DNA from: Nanobdellota archaeon
GTDB taxonomy: Archaea; Nanobdellota; Nanobdellia; SCGC-AAA011-G17; GW2011-AR20
Reading direction: 5' to 3'
Length of the DNA stretch: 19,622 bases
Assembly: GCA_018819375.1 (NCBI GenBank)
Contig: JAHJQH010000054.1
Location: 1 to 19,622 of the forward strand
The notes below the pieces were generated by a model. The model searched no databases and was not told the DNA's origin. It saw only the letters and a program-made list of their open reading frames with translations. How positions within the stretch are numbered: the stretch's first letter is position 1; every line of letters begins with the position of its first letter. Of the stretch, positions 13,349-19,622 are shown in pieces. The translations under genes and the position numbers were made by a program.

Positions 13349-13368
13349 ACCAAACCCTCATCAAAAGC

Positions 13369-14328
13369 ATGAACAAAGAGGAAAGGATAAGCTTAATCAC
13401 CAGAAACACAGAAGAGGTTATTGGCAGGGAAAGACTAACAGATATTCTAAAAAAGAAAAAACCAATCACTTACTGCGGCTATGAATGTTCAGGTGAAATT
13501 CATCTCGGGCATCTCGTAACCATAACAAAACTTCTGGACTTGCAGAAAGCAGGAATTCACATCAAAATCCTGTTTGCAGACTGGCATACTTGGCTGAACA
13601 GGAAAGGCGACTGGAATTTTATCCGAAAAACCACAAAAATCTGGGAAAAAGGATTTAAGGCATCAGGACTCACAAAAGCGGAATTCATACTTGGAAGCTC
13701 ATTTCAGATGAAGAAGGAATACATAAACGACATTTTCCAAATGTCACTCAAGACAACCATAAGCAGGGCACTGAGAAGTATGCAGCAGGTAGCAAGAGAC
13801 ATAGAACACGCAAAAGTCAGTCAGGTTATTTACCCTTTTATGCAGATAGCAGACATAAAACATCTTAGTGTTGATATTGTGGAAGCAGGAATGGAGCAGA
13901 GAAAAATACACATGCTTGGTCACGAACTCTTTCCAACAATCAACTACACAACACCAATTTACCTTCACACTCCTTTAATTTCTTCCCTGAAAGGCCCAGG
14001 AAAAATGAGCTCAACAGACCCTTCTTCCATGATTTCAATAAGAGACACAGAAAAAGAAATTCAGTCAAAAATAAACAAGGCTTATTGCCCAGAAGCACAA
14101 ATAAATGAAAACCCAATTCTTCAAATAATGCAGCTGATAATATTTCCGAGATATGAGCAGATAAACATAAAAAGACCATCAAAATTCGGCGGTTCAACCA
14201 CTTTCAACTCCTATCAAGAACTGGAAAATGCATACAAGACAAAGAAACTCCATCCAGCAGACCTCAAATCTTCTGTCGCAGAATACTTGACAAAAATTCT
14301 AAGTCCAATCAGAAAAGCTTTCCAATGA
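13369..14328 (+). CDS. tyrS: Tyrosyl-tRNA synthetase, archaeal type
   Basis: Charges tRNA-Tyr. The 319 aa align along the whole length with the Methanocaldococcus enzyme as I remember it. The substrate Tyr35 is in TYCGYECSGEIHLGH, and the HIGH motif is HLGH (45-48). VIYPFMQIADIKHLSVD gives Tyr155, Gln159 and Asp162. GMEQRKIHML gives Gln177, and the KMSKS motif is KMSST (212-216). The C-terminal anticodon-binding part includes IKRPSKFGG, NSYQELENAYKTKKLHPADLKSSVAEYL and ILSPIRKAF. These Tyr/Gln/Asp positions separate it from TrpRS. The open frame extends 50 codons upstream through the att-like repeat, but the promoter position sets the start at 13369. It has its own promoter and no operon partner. 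Confidence 0.96.
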   Translation: MNKEERISLITRNTEEVIGRERLTDILKKKKPITYCGYECSGEIHLGHLVTITKLLDLQKAGIHIKILFADWHTWLNRKGDWNFIRKTTKIWEKGFKASGLTKAEFILGSSFQMKKEYINDIFQMSLKTTISRALRSMQQVARDIEHAKVSQVIYPFMQIADIKHLSVDIVEAGMEQRKIHMLGHELFPTINYTTPIYLHTPLISSLKGPGKMSSTDPSSMISIRDTEKEIQSKINKAYCPEAQINENPILQIMQLIIFPRYEQINIKRPSKFGGSTTFNSYQELENAYKTKKLHPADLKSSVAEYLTKILSPIRKAFQ

Positions 14329-14337
14329 CCACCAAAA

Positions 14338-14347
14338 TATTTATATA
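14338..14347 (+). promoter_or_regulatory. TATA box of the NYN-domain gene
   Basis: TATTTATATA. Transcription is expected near 14368-14373, a few nt before the hairpin at 14376. Confidence 0.6.
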
Positions 14348-14375
14348 CCCCCCTTCACAATAAAATAACACTATC

Positions 14376-14416
14376 TTCCCCATCGTTCAGCGGTTTCCAC
14401 CGTTGGGTGATGGGAA
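14376..14416 (+). other. Strong two-part hairpin at the start of the NYN-domain transcript
   Basis: The outer stem is TTCC(C)CATC / GATGGGAA with one bulged C. A GTT/GGT internal loop separates it from the inner stem CAGCGGT/ACCGTTG (one G-U) closed by a TTCC loop. It spans the presumed start codon, so it may control translation or be the remains of a structured RNA. Confidence 0.65.
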
Positions 14417-14981
14417 TTATATACACAAAAAAATAGAAAAAGCAGCGGTTTTCATAGATGGTGGATACCTAAGTAGAATTCTTAAGAAGTATTTTAACAA
14501 ACCAGAAATAGATTATCTTAAACTATGCAATCTTATTTGTGAAAAAATTCAGGTCAGGAGGTTAAGAACATATTTTTACCATTGTAAGCCTATTGTCAGA
14601 AAAGGAAATAAAGAAGACGAAAAGAAAGACAATAGTATGCAAAAATTCTTAACAAAACTGAAAAGATTGCCTCGTTTTGAAGTTAGTTTGGGGAGATTAC
14701 AATATATCAATGGGGTATTCAAACAAAAAATGGTGGATGTTTTAATGTCTCTTGACATCGTGGATATGTGCTTTGAAAATCAGATACAACACGCTATTCT
14801 TATAGCAGGAGATTCCGATTTTGTACCTGCAATAAAAAGAGCTAAAGATGATGGGGCAATAATTCATTTATTCTATCACCCCGAATCCATACATACAGAA
14901 ATGCTGGATATAGTGGATGAATTACATCCAATAACCGAAGAATTAATCGAAAATTGTAAAATAAGTAACCAAAACACTTAA
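14403..14981 (+). CDS. NYN-domain (LabA/DUF88-type) putative RNase
   Basis: A 192-aa single-domain protein of the PIN-like NYN fold. AVFIDGGYL carries Asp19, KQKMVDVLMSLDIVDM carries Asp112 and Asp118, and AILIAGDSDFVPAIKRAKDDG carries Asp137 and Asp139. This full acidic set predicts a metal-dependent endoribonuclease acting on RNA in the cytoplasm. The start is uncertain. No ATG or GTG lies in frame before the domain, so TTG at 14403 is used, and it falls inside a strong hairpin without a proper Shine-Dalgarno. That suggests translation is weak or controlled. The next promoter overlaps its stop codon. The target is unknown. Confidence 0.85.
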   Translation: MGDGNYIHKKIEKAAVFIDGGYLSRILKKYFNKPEIDYLKLCNLICEKIQVRRLRTYFYHCKPIVRKGNKEDEKKDNSMQKFLTKLKRLPRFEVSLGRLQYINGVFKQKMVDVLMSLDIVDMCFENQIQHAILIAGDSDFVPAIKRAKDDGAIIHLFYHPESIHTEMLDIVDELHPITEELIENCKISNQNT

Positions 14982-14987
14982 AAACTT
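14975..14987 (+). promoter_or_regulatory. TATA box of the transcript containing the unknown gene at 15153 and probably the thermosome
   Basis: CACTTAAAAACTT, overlapping the NYN stop codon. It predicts a start near 15005 and a leader of about 145 nt that contains the repeat array. Confidence 0.5.
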
Positions 14988-15018
14988 ATCCCCCTTTAAC
15001 AAGAACAATTCTAAAAAG

Positions 15019-15122
15019 TCAGGTGATACAATCAGGTGATACAAATTAGAGTGATATAAAAACAAGGTGATATAAGTTAAGACAATATAAAAAGTCAGGG
15101 TGATATAAGAAGTCAGGGTGAT
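15019..15122. repeat. Array of GGTGATA-type repeats in the leader of the gene at 15153
   Basis: TCAGGTGATACAA occurs twice back to back (15019-15031, 15032-15044). GTGATATAA occurs three times (15051, 15067, 15100), and AAGTCAGGGTGAT twice (15092-15104, 15110-15122). Spacing is irregular at 13-18 nt apart from one degenerate unit. AGGTGAT equals the canonical complement of the 16S 3' end. Confidence 0.85.
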
Positions 15123-15152
15123 TTTATACTCGCAAGGAGGGTTTAATTTAAA

Positions 15153-15962
15153 ATGATACAAACAAAATCCACAGGTTCCCAACAAACAAAATCCAAAGGA
15201 AATCAATTAGTCCAGATAATCACAAAAACAAAACCATTACCATTATGGGTAGACAACTTAAAATACAACTCCGAAGGAAAATCAATTCTCAACAAATTCA
15301 ACAAACAATTCAAGGGAATCACAAACATAGAAGACACAACCAAATACGAACCAAACCAACCACTCGCATACTCAAATGTCCCAAGAGTTCTTGGTTACAA
15401 CCACGACCTGCTAAAACAATCAGGAGGTAAAGTAAGAGTCTTAAGTCCATATGAAACAGTCTGGTTTATGCTAAACCAGCCAGAATTAATCCCAGAACTA
15501 AAACACACCTACGCAGACACAAACTCAATCGCAATCTACCCAAATGCAGGACCAAATGAAGAACTAAGAAAACAAGTAGTTGAAGGCATATTTGGAAAAA
15601 AACTAGGAAATCTCAAAATCCCATATATTGCCTTAAATCTCAAGCCAATCCCAGCAGACAACGAATATGGTTTCACATTCACAGGAACAGATTTCAAGAA
15701 ACTTGAACCAGCACCATACCTAACAAAAGACCAAAAAGTCATATGCAAGAATGGAACTCTTGTCCCATCTCCAGACCAAACCAAGGGAATAAGAGTATGG
15801 GCACTAACTGAACAATCAGGTCTTCGCAGGTTCTATCAGGGCGGGGATGACGACCCCTACGCCTGGGATGATGACCTGTTGTACTCGAATGGCTCTGGTC
15901 GGGTGCAATTAATAAGAGACCCAAATGGTCTCGCAAAAAATTTGGAATTGCTACTGATATGA
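15153..15962 (+). CDS. Protein of unknown function upstream of the thermosome
   Basis: 269 aa, soluble, not recognised. The first about 30 residues are low-complexity (Lys, Thr, Gln, Ser). A globular region follows, with SPYETVWFMLNQPELIPEL, PNAGPNEELRKQVVEGIFG and KIPYIALNLKPIPADNEYGFTFTG. Near the C-terminus is an acidic segment GGDDDPYAWDDDLL followed by GSGRVQLIRDPNGLAKNL. No signal peptide or membrane span. The start is ATG 15153 with GGAGG 12 nt upstream. The nucleotide stretch about 15826-15910 uses GC-rich codons (GGC, GGG, GAC, CCC, TAC, GCC) unlike the rest of the gene. It lies 39 bp before the thermosome gene in the same direction and is probably its operon partner; a link to chaperonin function is speculation. 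Confidence 0.72.
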   Translation: MIQTKSTGSQQTKSKGNQLVQIITKTKPLPLWVDNLKYNSEGKSILNKFNKQFKGITNIEDTTKYEPNQPLAYSNVPRVLGYNHDLLKQSGGKVRVLSPYETVWFMLNQPELIPELKHTYADTNSIAIYPNAGPNEELRKQVVEGIFGKKLGNLKIPYIALNLKPIPADNEYGFTFTGTDFKKLEPAPYLTKDQKVICKNGTLVPSPDQTKGIRVWALTEQSGLRRFYQGGDDDPYAWDDDLLYSNGSGRVQLIRDPNGLAKNLELLLI

Positions 15963-16001
15963 TTAAAAAACTAATAATGGAACAAAACACACGGAGGTAA
16001 A

Positions 16002-17621
16002 ATGTCACAACAAATACAGCCAATTTTCATTCTGCCTGAAGGCAGTCAAAGAACAACTGGAAAAACAGCACAAAGGAATAACATAGCAGCTGCAAAAGCA
16101 GTTGCAGAAACAGTCAGGACAACTCTCGGTCCAAAAGGAATGGACAAGATGCTGGTGGACAGTCTAAACGAGGTAACAGTCACAAATGATGGAGTCACTA
16201 TTCTTGAAGAAATGTCCATAGAGCACCCTGCAGCAAAGATGATAGTTGAAGTTGCAAAAACACAGGAAAACGAAGTTGGCGACGGCACAACAACTGCAGT
16301 TGTCATAACAGGAGAACTTCTCAAAAACGCAGAGATTCTACTGGACAAAGAAATTCATCCAACCATAATCACAAAGGGATTCAGGCTGGCATCTGAAAAA
16401 GCACTCCAAATCCTGAACCAGATAGCACAGAAAATCACAGTAGAGGACAATGACATCCTGAAAAAAATAGCAATCACTGCAATGACAGGAAAAGGAGCAG
16501 AATCTTCAAAAGAAAAACTAGCTGAACTTGCTGTTTCAGCAGTGAAACAAATCATAGATTCAGGAGAAATAGACATCTCAAACATAAAAATAGAAAAAAA
16601 GGTCGGAGACGGTGTAGAAGATTCTGAACTAATAAAAGGGATAATCATAGACAAGGAAAAGCTCCACCCGTCAATGCCAAAAAAAATAAAGAATGCTTCA
16701 ATCGCACTTGTGGACTCTGCCTTGGAAATAAAGAACACGGAAATAGAAGCAAAAATTCAGATAACATCTCCAGACCAGCTTCAGAGTTTCTTGGACAAGG
16801 AAGAATCAATGCTGATGGATATGGTCAGCAAAATAAAGAATTCTGGTGCAAATGTCCTGATATGCCAGAAAGGCATCGATGATGTTGCCCAATACTACCT
16901 GGCAAAAGAAGGAATTTATGCAGTCAGGAGAGTCAGCAAGGAGGATATGGAGAGAATATCAAAAGCAACAAATGCAAAGATAGTAACAAAACTCAACACC
17001 CTTTCTCCATCTGACATAGGCACAGCAGGATTAGTTGAAAGCAAGAAAGTCGGAGATGAAGAAATGACCTACATACAGGAATGCACAAATCCAAAAGCAG
17101 TGACCCTGCTTGTAAGAGGAGGAACAGTGCACGTCGTGGCAGAAATAGAAAGAGCAGTCAAGGACGCAGTGGGAGATATTATTGCAGCACTAAAAAACAA
17201 GCTGGTTGTTGCAGGTGCAGGTGCACCAGAAATAGAAGTTGCAAAAGGATTAAGGGAATATGCAACCTCCCTTAGCGGAAGAGAGCAGTTGGCAGTTCTC
17301 TCTTTTGCAGATGCAGTTGAAGTAATACCAAGAACACTAGCAGAAAATTCAGGACTTGACCCAATCGACCTTCTCACTGAGTTAAAAGCAAGGCACGATT
17401 CACCAGATGGGAAATGGGCAGGAATAAATGTTTTCACAGGGAAAGTGGTAGATGCCTGGCAGATGGGTGTAATAGAACCATTGAAAATAAAAACACAGGC
17501 AATAAAATCAGCATCTGAAGTTGCAGAGCTCATACTAAGAATAGATGATATTATCGCAGCAGGAGAATCAAGCTCACAGCCATCAATGCCTCCCGGCGGT
17601 ATGCCCGGAGGGATGTATTAA
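16002..17621 (+). CDS. ths: Thermosome subunit (group II chaperonin)
   Basis: An ATP-driven double-ring folding chamber subunit; archaeal type without GroES. The 539 aa contain TLGPKGMDKM (41-50), NDGVTILEEM (62-71), VGDGTTTAVV (92-101) and ITAMTGKG. The apical domain includes KNSGANVLICQKGIDDVAQYYLAKEGI. Near the C-terminus are GAGAPEIEVAKGLREYA and the flexible tail PSMPPGGMPGGMY typical of thermosomes. ATG 16002 has a clean GGAGGT 5 nt upstream. Only one subunit gene is seen here. It sits between two unrecognised genes with 39-bp and 15-bp gaps, so a three-gene transcript is likely. No heat-shock operator could be identified. Confidence 0.97.
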   Translation: MSQQIQPIFILPEGSQRTTGKTAQRNNIAAAKAVAETVRTTLGPKGMDKMLVDSLNEVTVTNDGVTILEEMSIEHPAAKMIVEVAKTQENEVGDGTTTAVVITGELLKNAEILLDKEIHPTIITKGFRLASEKALQILNQIAQKITVEDNDILKKIAITAMTGKGAESSKEKLAELAVSAVKQIIDSGEIDISNIKIEKKVGDGVEDSELIKGIIIDKEKLHPSMPKKIKNASIALVDSALEIKNTEIEAKIQITSPDQLQSFLDKEESMLMDMVSKIKNSGANVLICQKGIDDVAQYYLAKEGIYAVRRVSKEDMERISKATNAKIVTKLNTLSPSDIGTAGLVESKKVGDEEMTYIQECTNPKAVTLLVRGGTVHVVAEIERAVKDAVGDIIAALKNKLVVAGAGAPEIEVAKGLREYATSLSGREQLAVLSFADAVEVIPRTLAENSGLDPIDLLTELKARHDSPDGKWAGINVFTGKVVDAWQMGVIEPLKIKTQAIKSASEVAELILRIDDIIAAGESSSQPSMPPGGMPGGMY

Positions 17622-17636
17622 ATTAAGGAGATTAAG

Positions 17637-18305
17637 ATGCCAAAAAGATATAAATTTACATTTCCATTGAGTGCTAATCCCCCTAATCTAGCTGTACGAC
17701 TTAATCTTCCCTCTCATAAACCCAGTACAAGAGTCTATATGGGTGGATGGGTTAATCTGGACATGGCATATTCAACTTTAAGTTCAATAAGAACCCAAGA
17801 TTATATTACAGTAGGAGAGGAAGAGAAACATTTGAATCACCTTAGGAACTTAGGAACCGGACCCAATAATGATATAAGAATATTAAATGCTCAAGCACAT
17901 TTTTTAGAGGTGTTTGATAAGCTTTTTTCGATTAAACAAGACCGGTCTCCAATAATGGATCCAAATAAACTCGATTTTATTGTTGCTTTAGTATGGGGAG
18001 ATATTGTCCAGAGGAAAGCTATCCGTTACATTGATTTCTTTGCATATCATAAAATTAATCAGAATAATTGGCCAGGGAATCCAGAAGTCTCCACTTGGTC
18101 AACAGGAGACGGAAAAATCCTGAGAAAAAAGAGAACTTTACTATCTGAACCAAACCTATGTGAAGATGGAATGATTATAAATGGAATGATAGAGGCTCCA
18201 TCAAGGAGAATGTCAAGAGACATAATAGACCACGCATACCACCCACCAGAAATTGAAGGATTAGACAGCCCATTGGTAGAAAGGATGATAACACTTCTTT
18301 ATTAG
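17637..18305 (+). CDS. Protein of unknown function downstream of the thermosome
   Basis: 222 aa, soluble, no recognised family. It has PSTRVYMGGWVNLDMAYSTL, a helical EEEKHLNHLRNLGTGPNNDIRILNAQAHFLEVFDKLF, then KLDFIVALVWGDIVQRKAIRYIDFFAYHKINQ and a C-terminal MSRDIIDHAYHPPEIEGLDSPLVERM. Several Trp/Tyr/His-rich stretches suggest a folded binding protein rather than a membrane one. The start is supported by AAGGAG before the ATG; it begins 15 bp after the thermosome stop. It converges with the short HEPN-like ORF (20-bp T-rich gap). Codon usage is more AT-rich with different preferences from the thermosome, so it may be a later arrival. Confidence 0.7.
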   Translation: MPKRYKFTFPLSANPPNLAVRLNLPSHKPSTRVYMGGWVNLDMAYSTLSSIRTQDYITVGEEEKHLNHLRNLGTGPNNDIRILNAQAHFLEVFDKLFSIKQDRSPIMDPNKLDFIVALVWGDIVQRKAIRYIDFFAYHKINQNNWPGNPEVSTWSTGDGKILRKKRTLLSEPNLCEDGMIINGMIEAPSRRMSRDIIDHAYHPPEIEGLDSPLVERMITLLY

Positions 18306-18325
18306 AGTAATTTTATTTTCTTGTT

Positions 18326-18517
18326 TCATCCAACACAGCTTCCAACAAAAACCAAAAAATCAGCATCACCAAGCATTCTAAAACACTCATAAGTGTTTCT
18401 TACGATTGTTGAGCCAGAATCCACAGTTGGTCTGAGAGACAAGGTAAACCCCATTTCTTTTTTAGCGGCACCTATGATGTTTAATGCATTTTTCCTGTCA
18501 GGAATTTTATATCTCAA
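18326..18517 (-). CDS. Short HEPN-like ORF coupled to the HTH-nucleotidyltransferase gene (possibly truncated)
   Basis: A 63-aa ORF starting at TTG that overlaps the upstream TGA by 4 nt, with GGAGG placed correctly before it, so it is translationally coupled. DRKNALNIIGAAKKEMGFTL and STIVRNTYECFRMLGDA resemble two HEPN helices, the second at the place of the usual Arg-based motif (Arg40-Asn41), but no matching His is present. HEPN proteins normally exceed 100 aa. The ORF ends shortly after a run of six A/T (18354-18359). Losing one base there gives DFWFLLEAVLDETRK and a stop at 18313. The HEPN assignment is tentative and rests partly on its MNT-type neighbour. Confidence 0.4.
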   Translation of the reverse strand: MRYKIPDRKNALNIIGAAKKEMGFTLSLRPTVDSGSTIVRNTYECFRMLGDADFLVFVGSCVG

Positions 18518-19080
18518 GCTCTAACCTCCAAAAATCCATCTAAGATAATGCCATTAGCTATGTTGGAAAAAAGATTTAAATCTATCCTTTTTCGGTTGAA
18601 AATATGGAGATTTATTTTGACATTCTTTCTGAATCCTATACTCACACTCTTAATCTCTCGTATTTCAAGTTCTTTATCATCCAAAACTTCCACAGCAATA
18701 TCCAAGTCACTACTTTCCACATCATCTCCTTTCCTGTAATTGCCAAACAAGATGATGGTTCTCCATCCCTTCACAATTTTTCTAATCTCTTCTAAAACTC
18801 CAGATTCATAAACCCAAGACACATTCCACCAAATCTTTTTGGTATAATTGTAACTATGATTTAAATTACAAGAAAGTCTCCAAGCTCTGCCAATAACCAC
18901 CTTATTCAAAAATCCTTCTTTGACTAATTGTCCAACTATTCTATTAGCAGTTTTTTTAGAGATACCCAATCCTTTTGCCAACTCACTTAAACTAAGCTCC
19001 CTGTTCGGGAACGAAAAAAACCAATTAAGCACCTTGTTATAATTCTCATTAAACTGATTTCTCATCTTGTTTTTTATCAT
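18514..19080 (-). CDS. Winged-helix plus nucleotidyltransferase-like protein (MNT-type, degenerate)
   Basis: 188 aa in two domains. A winged helix-turn-helix at about 12-70 has LSLSELAKGLGISKKTANRIV as its recognition part. A minimal NTase domain follows, with LFGNYRKGDDVESSDLDIAV (111-130). The paired Asp125 and Asp127 are present, but the GS of the loop is GN, and the third carboxylate position reads KINLHIF with Asn in place of Asp. Catalysis may therefore be impaired. A DNA-binding domain fused to an MNT fold suggests an autoregulating antitoxin. It is coupled by a 4-nt overlap to a HEPN-like ORF. Its TATA box lies 25 nt upstream, framed by inverted repeats that could be its operator. Confidence 0.75.
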   Translation of the reverse strand: MIKNKMRNQFNENYNKVLNWFFSFPNRELSLSELAKGLGISKKTANRIVGQLVKEGFLNKVVIGRAWRLSCNLNHSYNYTKKIWWNVSWVYESGVLEEIRKIVKGWRTIILFGNYRKGDDVESSDLDIAVEVLDDKELEIREIKSVSIGFRKNVKINLHIFNRKRIDLNLFSNIANGIILDGFLEVRA

Positions 19081-19085
19081 ACCTC

Positions 19086-19125
19086 ATGGTAACTTAAAGT
19101 CTTATATAAATCTTTTGGTTACCAT
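19086..19125 (-). promoter_or_regulatory. Operator-like inverted repeats framing the TATA box of the HTH-NTase gene
   Basis: ATGGTAAC (19086-19093) and GTTACCAT (19118-19125) are perfect inverted repeats, 32 bp centre to centre (about three helical turns). Minus-strand TATA TTTATATAAG (19101-19110) sits midway and about 25 nt before the ATG at 19080. The arms extend imperfectly inward (TTAAAG/CTTTTG). Confidence 0.65.
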
Positions 19126-19161
19126 ATGGCACCCAAAGTCACCATTACTCCTAAGAGAATC

Positions 19162-19248
19162 TCAATACCATCTACCAACAACCAAACACAAACCAACGCC
19201 CCCAAAGAAAATCCCAGAGAAAAGAATCGCGAAGCGATTCCTTATCAC
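19162..19248 (-). CDS. Possible 28-aa single-span membrane peptide
   Basis: A GTG-initiated frame 12 nt after the XRE stop codon. It encodes a basic MIRNRF start, a continuous hydrophobic stretch (AILFSGIFFGGVGLCLVV) and GRWY at the end. This is the layout of a tiny membrane protein; XRE regulators are often paired with small membrane proteins. The ribosome-binding site is weak, and the hairpin 19224-19240 lies inside it. It could be chance. Confidence 0.3.
   Translation of the reverse strand: MIRNRFAILFSGIFFGGVGLCLVVGRWY
19224..19240 (-). terminator. Hairpin downstream of the XRE gene
   Basis: GAATCGC-GAA-GCGATTC, a perfect 7-bp stem with 3-nt loop, 20 nt past the XRE stop and followed on the minus strand by TTTTCTCT. 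A 3' stabiliser or terminator is possible. Confidence 0.4.
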
Positions 19249-19260
19249 TTACCAACAATA

Positions 19261-19566
19261 TCAAACATAACCAGCGAATTCTTTCAAGTCAACCAATCTC
19301 TCTGCTACATTCATTTCTTTCTTCCTCCTCTTTTCATTAGTTCCTATCCCCACTCCAGTTCCACCCTTCTCGTCATCTTCAAAAACAAACACTTCTTCAA
19401 CACCCACACTAAACACCTTGGCAATATCGTGAGCAAGCTTGAGAGAAGGATTATACTTTCCCTTTTCCAGAAAAACAATGGTTTCCCTTCTAACCCCCAC
19501 TACCACAGCCAGCTCGTCCTGAGTCAATTCCTTCTTTTTCCTGAATTCCTTTATCTTTGTTATCAT
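19261..19566 (-). CDS. XRE/Cro-type helix-turn-helix regulator
   Basis: 101 aa. Residues 1-60 are a standard five-helix XRE domain. KIKEFRKKKELTQDELAVVV gives helices 1-2, VRRETIVFLEKGKYNPS the recognition helix, and LKLAHDIAKVFSVGVEEVF the closing helices. The C-terminal 35 residues are Gly/Lys/Glu rich and end in NVAERLVDLKEFAGYV, too short for a sensor domain. The ATG has GAGAAG upstream. A perfect 8-bp palindrome lies 35 bp before the start at the window edge, the natural position for an autoregulatory operator. It is followed by a hairpin and perhaps a tiny membrane ORF. Targets are unknown; it is not clear that it belongs to the HTH-NTase unit downstream. Confidence 0.88.
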   Translation of the reverse strand: MITKIKEFRKKKELTQDELAVVVGVRRETIVFLEKGKYNPSLKLAHDIAKVFSVGVEEVFVFEDDEKGGTGVGIGTNEKRRKKEMNVAERLVDLKEFAGYV

Positions 19567-19600
19567 CTTCTCTTTTCAAACCAAATAACTTCTTGCCACC

Positions 19601-19622
19601 GATGTTAGAAATACCTAACATC
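19601..19622 (-). promoter_or_regulatory. Operator-like perfect palindrome upstream of the XRE gene
   Basis: GATGTTAG-AAATAC-CTAACATC, 8-bp arms with a 6-bp spacer, ending exactly at the window edge and 35 bp before the XRE ATG. Confidence 0.6.

Noticed and set aside
13219..13368. 50-codon N-terminal extension of TyrRS
   Set aside because: It reads through the end of the ATPase gene, the displaced tRNA end and the TyrRS TATA box. Archaeal TyrRS starts about where the ATG at 13369 lies.
14371..14420. Structured region before the NYN gene read as a tRNA
   Set aside because: It folds as one long hairpin; no anticodon or T-arm can be drawn and no GTTCRA loop follows.
19126..19608. Plus-strand 160-aa ORF over the XRE gene
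   Set aside because: Antisense to a clear XRE domain; composition rich in His/Pro/Ser/Phe as expected for a mirror frame. Its ATG sits in the operator-like repeat.

Overview
This window comes from an archaeal chromosome. It encodes a thermosome, archaeal-type TyrRS, ribosomal proteins S2 and S10, archaeal NAC, Sec61-beta, an archaeal AMP phosphorylase, and two intron-containing tRNA-Ser genes. AT-rich TATA boxes typically lie about 25 nt before the start codon, so most first genes look leaderless. Genes are compact and often 1-5 nt apart. A small-genome DPANN-type archaeon (Woese-/Pacearchaeota-like) is my best guess, but the lineage is inferred, not proven.

Left part (1-9538): an iscS-iscU Fe-S pair reads leftward. 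It is followed by a leftward three-gene unit of Era-like GTPase, DUF2073 and DUF2072 zinc ribbon; its last start codon is duplicated by a small structured insert. A rightward AI-2E-type permease and AMP phosphorylase come next. Then there is a YdjM-like membrane protein facing away from tRNA-Ser(CGA), and a stand-alone nucleotidyltransferase. A leftward secretion/nascent-chain operon follows: Sec61-beta (51 aa), NAC and two small helical proteins that look like divergent paralogues of each other. Its end carries a 50-bp tandem repeat and its leader a 40-bp direct repeat. Ribosomal protein S2 lies upstream.

Middle (9612-14328): a Na/Pi-cotransporter-like protein, an AlkD-like glycosylase, S10, tRNA-Ser(GGA) with a probable T-loop intron, an AT-rich AAA ATPase (DUF4143 type), and TyrRS. 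A 16-bp copy of the tRNA-Ser 3' end flanks the ATPase on both sides. This is the classic footprint of site-specific integration into a tRNA gene, but no integrase is present. I consider it the most interesting object in the window.

Right part (14336-19622): a NYN-domain RNase-like gene begins inside a strong hairpin. It is followed by a gene of unknown function behind a leader of repeated GGTGATA units, then the thermosome and another unknown gene, probably one operon. At the right edge, leftward, are an XRE regulator behind a perfect palindrome and a winged-helix/nucleotidyltransferase gene coupled to a short HEPN-like ORF. The latter promoter has its TATA box framed by 8-bp inverted repeats, so it looks like an autoregulated toxin-antitoxin-type locus, possibly decaying.
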